From: JBDRLV01 sp043812755
Lineage (GTDB): Bacteria > Patescibacteriota > Patescibacteriia > UBA9934 > GWF2-40-263
Length of the DNA stretch: 10,353 bases
Direction of reading: 5' to 3'
Assembly (NCBI GenBank): GCA_043812755.1
Contig: JBDRLV010000037.1
Location: 1-10,353, forward strand
The notes under the pieces were generated by a model that did not search any database, was not told where the DNA came from, and saw nothing but the letters and a program-made list of their open reading frames with translations. Position 1 is the stretch's first letter. Each line of letters starts with the position of its first letter. Of the stretch, positions 4,951 to 10,353 are shown in pieces. Made by a program: the position numbers and the translations under genes.

Positions 4951-5498
4951 TGGATATCACAAAATTGCCAAACAAAAGACCAAATGAACATCTTCTCTTA
5001 ATTCTAAGACGTCATTGGATTGAGTTGTTTAGAATTGTTGCGATATTGGCCGTGTTATTAATCATCCCTGCTGTTGCCATTGAAATGTATTCTCAGACAT
5101 ACTCACTATGGCTTGAAAGCCCAGCTTTTGGACCATTTCTCATTGTTTTAAAAAACATCTATTTGCTTGGATTGTGGCTATTTGCCTTTATTGAGTTTAG
5201 TGATTATTACCTTGATTCGTGGGTCGTTTCAAACGAAAGAGTGTTGAACATTGAACAGCATGGACTTTTCCATCGCATTACCTCAGAACTTCATTTGGCA
5301 CAAGTTGAAGATGTGACTGCTGAAACACAAGGGCCAATTCAAACAATATTCAATTTTGGGAATGTGCAGGTACAAACTGCAGCAGAGCGTGCCATGTTCC
5401 AATTTAAAAATATTCCTAACCCAGAGCGCGTGAAACAAAAAATCCTCGAGCTTGTGCATGAGGATAAAAATCGACATGGGCTTGCTGACACAGAATAA
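4947..5498 (+). CDS. bacterial PH-domain (YdbS-like) membrane protein (183 aa)
   Basis: Two membrane segments (about 27-47 and 61-84) are followed by a bacterial PH domain (bPH2 type) at about 86-170. The typical pattern is present: YYLDSWVVSNERVLNIEQHGLF (written in parts: YYLDSW 87-92, VSNERVL 94-100), then LHLAQVEDVTAETQG (115-129), FNFGNVQVQTA (135-145) and FQFKNIPNPERVKQKI (151-166). The domain is on the cytoplasmic face if the short N-terminus with RR is inside. Family members are widespread membrane proteins whose biochemical role is poorly known. The start ATG overlaps the previous stop, and a second ATG follows directly (4950), so either could be used. It is the last gene of the ruvB transcript; a palindromic element begins 15 bases downstream and may help to end transcription. 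Confidence 0.92.
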   Translation: MMDITKLPNKRPNEHLLLILRRHWIELFRIVAILAVLLIIPAVAIEMYSQTYSLWLESPAFGPFLIVLKNIYLLGLWLFAFIEFSDYYLDSWVVSNERVLNIEQHGLFHRITSELHLAQVEDVTAETQGPIQTIFNFGNVQVQTAAERAMFQFKNIPNPERVKQKILELVHEDKNRHGLADTE

Positions 5499-5512
5499 AA
5501 AACCTTCCTGAC

Positions 5513-5588
5513 TTGTCATTCTGAACCCAAAGGGCGAAGAATCTCCTCAATGGGATCCTTTGTCGGCTCCGCCTCCTCAAGATGACAA
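5513..5588. repeat. palindromic dispersed element, copy 2 (about 76 bp)
   Basis: The ends TTGTCATTCTGA (5513-5524) and TCAAGATGACAA (5577-5588) are inverted repeats matching 10 of 12. Inside are CCC-AAA-GGG (5526-5534), GAAGAATCTC (5536-5545) and AATGGGATCCTT (5549-5560), in the same order as at 1490-1597. The element fills the gap between two convergent genes (ends at 5498 and 5605), where it could serve as a bidirectional transcription barrier; it lacks an adjacent T-tract on either side, so that role is uncertain. Confidence 0.75.
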
Positions 5589-5604
5589 TCTATGTGGTTT
5601 GAAA

Positions 5605-6651
5605 TTACCAAGTATACGACTGCCAAATCCAATCAGCTAATTTGTTTGCATCTTGAAAACTTTGAGCACGCGATGATGACCCAAGAGTTACTATTAATAA
5701 CTCTTTTTGTTTTGCTTGCCACTGCGGGCGAATTGACACAACAAAATTCCAGCCTGATTCATCCAAATAACCAGTCTTGCCTGAGAGCACATATACATCA
5801 TCATACTCGCGGCTGTACAACATCCAGTTTGTATTTGTCATTTTTTTCTTTGCACCTGAAGATCCAGTTATATAACGCACAGATGTACTTGTGCAACGCC
5901 TTATTGCATCTTCTTCAAATGCCACCTCTGCAATCCTTGCCACCTCCCTTGCTGTCGAAACATTGCGCGTATCCATTCCAGACTGGTCTGCAAACACAGT
6001 TCTTGAAAGATTAAGCGAGCCTGCAAGTTCATTCATTTTTCCTACAAACAAATCTTTGTCCAACCCTGTTGAATGAGAAATGGCAACAGCTGCATTGTTT
6101 GCTGAGCCTACAAGCATTGCATACATTAAATCAGAAACATGAAAACTGTCACCACTACCAACATATAATTTTGCACCACCCACATCATCCTGAGGCCCAA
6201 TAAATTGCCATTGTGATTGATCAATGTGTTCGTTTGAAATCACGGTTGCTGTAGCTAGTTTTGTAAGTGATGCAATCGGCCAACTTTGATTTGCATTTGA
6301 AGCACTCAAAATCTTCCGGCTATTGCGATCAATTACAATATAGGAAGTTGATGAAACAACAGGTGGTGCGCTATGTGTAATTTCTTTCGGAGGAAGATCA
6401 ACAGGCCTATATTCACCAAGCTGCTCTGGATACTCACTCCAACCATACTGCTCTGCCCAGTCTTCAAGATCAATTAAAAAACCCGCAGCTGAGTTTGGTT
6501 TTGCCTGATAAGTACGCGCATCAAAAGCATTCTGTAAATCAGGCCGCCCTGCATATACACTCATAAGCTGCGCGTTTGTGGAAGCAAATACTCCTGTGGG
6601 ACACACAGAAAGAAATAAAGCGAGTAAAAAAATAAGCCCAATGTTTTTCAT
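5605..6651 (-). CDS. secreted D-Ala-D-Ala carboxypeptidase-like serine peptidase (S11, 348 aa)
   Basis: S11 peptidases (penicillin-binding protein 5/6, DacA type) trim the terminal D-Ala of peptidoglycan stem peptides outside the membrane. An N-terminal signal peptide is evident (MKNIGLIFLLALFLSV, likely cut after VFA, 21-23). A linker rich in Trp, Tyr, Glu and Pro follows (25-100), then the catalytic domain with all three motifs: SLTK (S128 nucleophile, K131), SAN (183-185) and KTG (292-294). The region after KTG is short, so the usual C-terminal beta domain and membrane helix of DacA are missing. The long N-terminal linker is not part of classic DacA and may bind the wall or a partner. The start is set by a perfect extended -10 whose predicted transcription start is the A of the ATG, making the mRNA leaderless. 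It lies downstream of a terminator and is monocistronic. Confidence 0.93.
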   Translation of the reverse strand: MKNIGLIFLLALFLSVCPTGVFASTNAQLMSVYAGRPDLQNAFDARTYQAKPNSAAGFLIDLEDWAEQYGWSEYPEQLGEYRPVDLPPKEITHSAPPVVSSTSYIVIDRNSRKILSASNANQSWPIASLTKLATATVISNEHIDQSQWQFIGPQDDVGGAKLYVGSGDSFHVSDLMYAMLVGSANNAAVAISHSTGLDKDLFVGKMNELAGSLNLSRTVFADQSGMDTRNVSTAREVARIAEVAFEEDAIRRCTSTSVRYITGSSGAKKKMTNTNWMLYSREYDDVYVLSGKTGYLDESGWNFVVSIRPQWQAKQKELLIVTLGSSSRAQSFQDANKLADWIWQSYTW

Positions 6652-6657
6652 GAATCT

Positions 6658-6666
6658 ATTATACCA
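6658..6666 (-). promoter_or_regulatory. extended -10 promoter giving a leaderless mRNA
   Basis: On the minus strand TGGTATAAT (6666-6658) is a perfect TGnTATAAT. There is no good -35 box at 17 bases (GAGCAC), as expected for extended -10 promoters. Six bases separate the box from the ATG at 6651, so transcription should begin at or within a base or two of the start codon. It abuts the T-tract of the preceding terminator. Confidence 0.7.
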
Positions 6667-6690
6667 AAAAACAGAGCTGTGTGCTCTGTT
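6666..6690 (-). terminator. intrinsic terminator overlapping a stop codon
   Basis: On the minus strand AACAGAGC/GCTCTGTT (8-bp stem, 5-base loop) runs into TTTTTT. The stem's first bases are part of the TAA stop (6691-6689) of the small helical-protein gene. The promoter of the S11 peptidase begins directly at the end of the T-tract. Confidence 0.88.
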
Positions 6691-7027
6691 AATTTACCTG
6701 TTGGATTTCTTGCCTCATTTTTCCCAAAAGCGCTACTAACACTTCATGCTCTTTTGCATTCTCCTCAAGGCCTAAATCTGTGCGCAATCTTTTCTTGCCG
6801 TCTTGAACCTTTGCCTCAAGCTCTTGATGCGGAACTTTCATTGCATTTTCAATTTCACCCCAACCTGCATCCATGCCTAAACCTGCCTCATAGGCATGCT
6901 GAATTCTTTCTGTTTCCATTTGTTCATGAAGACTCATCTGGCCCAACACATCACCTGTTTTATCAACATCTGCAAAAACACCTTTCAATTGTTCGTGATG
7001 GTCGATTCCTTGTTGTTGCTCTGCCAT
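6689..7027 (-). CDS. hypothetical soluble helical protein (112 aa)
   Basis: The protein starts MAEQQQGIDHHEQL and is rich in Glu, Gln, His, Lys and Leu, with no cysteine, signal peptide or membrane segment. It looks entirely helical; heptad-like spacing is strongest at about 65-110 (ELEAKVQDGKKRLRTDLGLEE). No family is recognised. It starts 18 bases after the stop of the HEAT/kinase-like gene and ends in a terminator, so it is either the last gene of that operon or transcribed from a candidate promoter that overlaps the end of the upstream gene (TATAAT at 7054-7049). There is no good Shine-Dalgarno; AGAAAG is too far from the ATG. Its position makes it a candidate partner or substrate of the neighbouring kinase-like protein, a guess from order only. 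Confidence 0.75.
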   Translation of the reverse strand: MAEQQQGIDHHEQLKGVFADVDKTGDVLGQMSLHEQMETERIQHAYEAGLGMDAGWGEIENAMKVPHQELEAKVQDGKKRLRTDLGLEENAKEHEVLVALLGKMRQEIQQVN

Positions 7028-7045
7028 ATTTTAATTAATATCTTT

Positions 7046-8830
7046 CTAATTATATTTTGCATCAGTATTGTGCGAAGAAGATACTGCTTGATCAAAATCA
7101 ATCACATACACTCGTGGTGTCTTTTCAAAAATTAACTCACCGTTTGAATCTCTTTCAAAAACAACAATAAAATTTCCCATGTGAGTGTGCCCATGCTCAA
7201 CCTGAAGTTCTTTTAAAGAATTTTTTATTCTTTCAACTTGCTTATAAATCTCATCAAGATACAAACCACCTTTTTCTTTCCAATCTCCAACAGCTGGACC
7301 TTGCAAAACTCTAGTAAACACGTCAACTGTCATGGGCTTTTTTCCTACCCTAGCCTTTACGATTGGCTCAACAGGTACATAATCAAATCCTTTTTCTTTC
7401 CAAAAATCAAATGCCTCAAATGCATCTTTCCATGCTTCATATGCTTCAGATTTAATGTGGCGAATAATCACCCTGTTACGGAGACTATTTTCAGGATTAC
7501 CAGGAACCACATCAAGTAAAGTTGTACCTGATCCTGATTTATCAAACTCTCCTTTGACAAACCGGCCTTCATGCTGATCATACAAAGGAGTCGTTTGTGC
7601 CAGCTTCCTTAAGGCACTAAACTCTTGTGGATAGGAAAGGAACAATTGCATGTGCTCATCATCTGGTAAACTGCAGGCAAGTATTGTAGCGTGTTTTCGA
7701 ACAGATTCATCGTCGCTCTTTAGTCTCTGCTCAAGAATTTCTACTGCTTGCTGAATCAACCTTAGTTGTTCGCTTGGCTTCACATTTGAGATAAGCATTA
7801 TCGCATGCTTAAATTCACCAAAATTGTCGCTTCCTAATCCTTGTTCAACCAAACCCCTTACCTTCTCCTGTAGCTTAGGTTGAGAAGACTCTGGCAATTT
7901 AGATATCACAGATGCTGCAAAATCACGCATGTCAAGATCTTGGTCATCTAAATTCTGTTTTACAGCATCCTCTAAGGTGCTATACAGGCTGTCGAATTTA
8001 AAAACTGGTCCGTGAAGAAAAACAAACATACCCTGCTTTCGAATTTCCGGATTCTTATCTTTCAATTTTTCCTCAATATTAGTGGTAAAAATCTCCCACA
8101 GTCTTTGTTGTTCATCCTCTGGAACAATGGGTATTAGACGTGCAAATCCTCCATGCTCAGATGAACAACTTTTATCATTCAAAACATTTTCAATAACTCC
8201 AACGGCTAATTCTTTAAACCTCTGTTGATGCTCTTGCGGAACTTTTGAAAGCGCTTTCAAAGCCTGAAGTTGCACTTGCCTATTATTATCACTTAACCCT
8301 TGACCAACAATATTTTCAAAATCTTTTTCTAATAAAAACTGTGAAAGTATAACTGCACAATCACGGGTGCTTGGACTTTTAGCTTCCTCTATCCATTTGC
8401 CTAAAACCTTTGTAGCCATCTCCTGAAGCTCAGTGCGTTGATCCTCCGGAATTGCTGGAATACTTCTAATAGCCTCAAAACCAAAATACAAACCACATTC
8501 TTTTAACACATCTTTTATGTAATCAGACAACTGATCAGCAAATTCAAATCTTTCACCTTCTGGTAATTGCCTAACATGCTCTGCAGCTGCTAATCTTACA
8601 TTTGGATCATCAGAGCTAAATGCATTATTTATTCTTAAATCACGCTTAGACTGGACTTCAGTTGTAGTCTTAATGTATCTTTCTGCATCCTTTATTTTTA
8701 GAGGAGGATCACCTGGTAAATGATACATTTCAATATTACGCAAAAACAGGGACCTTTCTTTTTGGTCCCCACTTTTTTGATTTTCTATTTGTAATTCTGG
8801 TGGCATTAGTCTCTCATTCATATAAATCAT
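7046..8830 (-). CDS. HEAT-repeat protein with atypical kinase-like C-terminal domain (594 aa)
   Basis: Residues about 68-400 are a run of helical HEAT-like repeats (recurring patterns such as DPNVRLAAAEHVRQLP, NRQVQLQALKALSKVP and DESVRKHATILACSLP, about 35-45 residues apart). Residues about 420-594 look like an aminoglycoside-phosphotransferase/kinase fold: a glycine-rich turn KSGSGTT (431-437), a basic strand VIIRHIK (454-460) followed by a helix, then EHGHTHMGNF (545-554) and VYVIDFD (574-580). These match the catalytic loop HGDxHxxN and the metal-binding DFG/DFD motif, but histidine 548 takes the place of the catalytic aspartate. H546, H550, N553 and D578 are kept. No signal peptide or membrane segment is present. 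It starts 17 bases after the SpoIID-like gene. ATGs at codons 1, 4 and 9 are all possible starts; none has a Shine-Dalgarno. The kinase assignment is by motif only; a pseudokinase or a different phosphotransfer enzyme is possible. Confidence 0.8.
   Translation of the reverse strand: MIYMNERLMPPELQIENQKSGDQKERSLFLRNIEMYHLPGDPPLKIKDAERYIKTTTEVQSKRDLRINNAFSSDDPNVRLAAAEHVRQLPEGERFEFADQLSDYIKDVLKECGLYFGFEAIRSIPAIPEDQRTELQEMATKVLGKWIEEAKSPSTRDCAVILSQFLLEKDFENIVGQGLSDNNRQVQLQALKALSKVPQEHQQRFKELAVGVIENVLNDKSCSSEHGGFARLIPIVPEDEQQRLWEIFTTNIEEKLKDKNPEIRKQGMFVFLHGPVFKFDSLYSTLEDAVKQNLDDQDLDMRDFAASVISKLPESSQPKLQEKVRGLVEQGLGSDNFGEFKHAIMLISNVKPSEQLRLIQQAVEILEQRLKSDDESVRKHATILACSLPDDEHMQLFLSYPQEFSALRKLAQTTPLYDQHEGRFVKGEFDKSGSGTTLLDVVPGNPENSLRNRVIIRHIKSEAYEAWKDAFEAFDFWKEKGFDYVPVEPIVKARVGKKPMTVDVFTRVLQGPAVGDWKEKGGLYLDEIYKQVERIKNSLKELQVEHGHTHMGNFIVVFERDSNGELIFEKTPRVYVIDFDQAVSSSHNTDAKYN
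7049..7076 (-). promoter_or_regulatory. candidate internal promoter for the small helical protein
   Basis: On the minus strand TTCGCA (7076-7071, 4/6) and a perfect TATAAT (7054-7049) are 16 bases apart, inside the last codons of the HEAT/kinase-like gene. The predicted start near 7042 leaves a 15-nt leader. TATAAT also encodes the last Tyr-Asn, so coincidence cannot be excluded. Confidence 0.4.
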
Positions 8831-8847
8831 TCTAAACCAAAATCATT

Positions 8848-10353
8848 TTACTTCCATTGTTTTGTTAGCTCCACCCCAGTGTAAAAATATTTCAAAATTT
8901 CATCCCAAGTCTTTTCCTCTTCATTTGCCATACAAAGCGCCTCAGTTGCACTCATCCCAACTCCATGCCCCCAAAGCTGTCTTCCTTTTACTTTATCACA
9001 TGGACACGCCACAGATTTTAGCCAATCTACTGAACCTCCCCATACCTCAGACCAGTCGCGAGTTCGCCCATCTGATCTTGAATAATAAGGCGTCAGAGCA
9101 TACTCACCATCATATGTAACTATTATTCCTCTTGTGTCTGCAGCAGCCTTTGCAATTGTAGGAGAGCGGAGCTCGTGCCCATATCCATTATAAACTTGAT
9201 CATCAGCAGTGGATGAAATAGTAAAAAATTCTTTTGCTCTTTTTGTGCCACGCATAAAATGGAAATATGCATAAGTTCTTGCGGCTGTGATAAGAGCTTT
9301 TTGATATTCAGGATGTGATGAATTTGAAGTCTCAGCAAGCCCAGCTACATAATCTTCAATTGGTAGCTCATTAATAAGCCACGTGCGATCTTTGTAGTCA
9401 TTGTAGCGAAGCTCAAGAATGTTACGGAATTGATTGTCTGGATTCGTATACTTACGAGTTACTCTTCGATCAAAATTATTAACAGTACAAATCGCACCAT
9501 CTGTTGTTGGAACAAACCGAATCCAATACGATGTGGACTCAAGTCCTTTGCCACGATTAAACCAGTACTTTCCTTTTTTATAAAATGATGTAACGTGTTC
9601 GTTTGCATTCATCTCACCTAAAAGTGCACCATCACCTCCCATTAAATTCCACTGTTTATCGCAACTCACCTCAACTTGCCAAGCTGTTTCTTCATCAACT
9701 ATTAAAACCCCAACACGAATATAAGGCTCATCAATATAGTTGGTTGTGTCATAACGAATATCTTCCTGCCCGATCACTGGTGAGTTTATAATATCAGGAG
9801 AAGTTGCTGTAACTGTCACAGGAATATCAATAAAAAAGTCTGGAACAATTGTGTCATTGACTGCCATTATATAACGCACAGTGTGTTTGCCAATTTGATT
9901 CGGCGCACTAAATTTAAAATCTATGAACTCAAGTCCGCCTGGGTTAACTGGTGTGCCTGTGTTCATTGCAAGCTTGGTTGATGTAAGCCATGAAGAGTGG
10001 TGCGTATTATAAACCAATGAAGCAATGCGCACATCTGGCATTTGGATTGCTCTTTTTTCCCATGCAACTGTTCCTGTGTTTTTTATTCCAACTTTGTATG
10101 AAATCTCTTCACCACCAGTTGCTGTAATTTCTTTTGCACTGCGAAGCAACAATATAGCTGATAACCCCTCTGTTGGTGAAATATTTTGCACGACTGGTTC
10201 ACTCTGGGTTCCCCCACTTTTCAAAGAAGAGTTAGTGGAAGTTGCTGGCGGTTGCGGATCTGCAACTGTGATATTGATTGTAAATTCTCCACCTGGGATC
10301 CAAACTTTGTTCTCTGCTGCCAAATAAAATGTTTCTTCATAATTGCCACGCAC
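8848..10353 (-). CDS. SpoIID/LytB-domain protein with NBR1-like Ig domains (partial, 5' end outside window)
   Basis: The frame is open to the window edge; the first codon seen (GTG) is interior, since the protein begins in the middle of a beta-sandwich. Numbering from that edge: the end of one Ig-like domain (1-30, with WIPGGEF and INITV), a Ser/Thr/Pro linker (31-60), a complete NBR1-like Ig domain (about 64-182, with VGIKNTGTVAW 88-98 and PNQIGKHTVRYIM 151-163), a second linker, then a SpoIID/LytB domain (about 205-490). SpoIID motifs are LPIEDYVAGLAET with the likely catalytic E341, AARTYAY (357-363), DQVYNGYG (385-392), YYSRSDGRT (423-431) and GHGVGMS (462-468). SpoIID enzymes cut denuded glycan strands as lytic transglycosylases; sporulation itself is not implied. 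It is probably exported, with the signal peptide outside the window. The HEAT/kinase-like gene follows 17 bases later. Confidence 0.93.
   Translation of the reverse strand: MRGNYEETFYLAAENKVWIPGGEFTINITVADPQPPATSTNSSLKSGGTQSEPVVQNISPTEGLSAILLLRSAKEITATGGEEISYKVGIKNTGTVAWEKRAIQMPDVRIASLVYNTHHSSWLTSTKLAMNTGTPVNPGGLEFIDFKFSAPNQIGKHTVRYIMAVNDTIVPDFFIDIPVTVTATSPDIINSPVIGQEDIRYDTTNYIDEPYIRVGVLIVDEETAWQVEVSCDKQWNLMGGDGALLGEMNANEHVTSFYKKGKYWFNRGKGLESTSYWIRFVPTTDGAICTVNNFDRRVTRKYTNPDNQFRNILELRYNDYKDRTWLINELPIEDYVAGLAETSNSSHPEYQKALITAARTYAYFHFMRGTKRAKEFFTISSTADDQVYNGYGHELRSPTIAKAAADTRGIIVTYDGEYALTPYYSRSDGRTRDWSEVWGGSVDWLKSVACPCDKVKGRQLWGHGVGMSATEALCMANEEEKTWDEILKYFYTGVELTKQWK

Noticed and set aside
4916..4987. 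Tiny open frame starting after TTGGAGG within the 88-aa membrane-protein gene
   Set aside because: A ribosome-site-like GGAGG precedes an ATG, but the 23-codon frame lies across two real genes and has no protein-like features.
5605..6651. Penicillin-resistance beta-lactamase assignment for the SxxK/KTG protein
   Set aside because: SLTK, SAN and KTG spacing and the SGKTGY context fit S11 carboxypeptidases; no beta-lactamase-specific omega-loop glutamate pattern is evident.
1..10353. CRISPR array, insertion sequence with transposase, prophage or toxin-antitoxin module
   Set aside because: No regularly spaced direct repeats, no transposase or integrase-like protein and no phage structural gene were seen; the small gene pair at 797-1426 is membrane-hairpin in type, without toxin or antitoxin motifs.

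Overview
The window looks like a compact, AT-rich bacterial chromosome segment, most probably from the Patescibacteria (Candidate Phyla Radiation). The basis is the short intergenic gaps, ATGA gene overlaps, many small membrane proteins of unknown function, encoded CCA tails on both tRNAs, and the style of the wall-enzyme genes (an S11 peptidase with a long N-terminal linker, and SpoIID behind NBR1-like Ig domains). This placement is an inference and cannot be narrowed to a lineage. TGA ends two genes (ruvB and the next one) where the protein should end, so the code is the standard bacterial one, not the UGA-glycine code of some CPR groups.

Layout. 1-322: tRNA-Gly(GCC) on the minus strand, back-to-back promoters, and a 46-residue-class zinc-ribbon gene with a strong Shine-Dalgarno and a clean terminator. 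351-1426: three minus-strand genes, a soluble hypothetical and a two-gene operon of small two-helix membrane proteins. 1490-2421: an AlkD-like DNA alkylation repair gene carrying one palindromic element just before its start and another, in frame, inside it. 2425-2706: a complete transcription unit made of promoter, a 125-nt hairpin, tRNA-Leu(UAA) and terminator. 2794-3561: a membrane-anchored coiled-coil protein. 3647-5498: ruvB, a small membrane protein and a PH-domain membrane protein joined by ATGA overlaps. 5513-5588: a palindromic element between convergent genes. 5605-10353: minus-strand cell-envelope block with a SpoIID-like protein (5' end outside the window), a HEAT-repeat protein with an atypical kinase-like C-terminus, a small hypothetical, and a secreted D-Ala-D-Ala carboxypeptidase-like peptidase.

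How the genes fit together. The SpoIID-like protein and the S11 peptidase both act on peptidoglycan outside the membrane. The HEAT/kinase-like protein and the 113-codon-class helical protein lie between them and may share transcription with spoIID. RuvB and the AlkD-like enzyme are DNA repair functions but sit in separate units. Recognisable sigma70-type promoters (TTGACA/TATAAT-like) appear at several starts. Only three genes have a real Shine-Dalgarno; most others have short AT-rich leaders, and the S11 peptidase appears to be leaderless.

The most unusual content is the hairpin/tRNA-Leu transcription unit, the in-frame palindromic insertion in the alkylation repair gene, and the kinase-like domain whose catalytic-loop aspartate position holds histidine. 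No CRISPR array, IS element or phage gene was seen. The only stretch over 300 bases without a protein gene is 2422-2793, which holds the tRNA-Leu unit and the next gene's leader.
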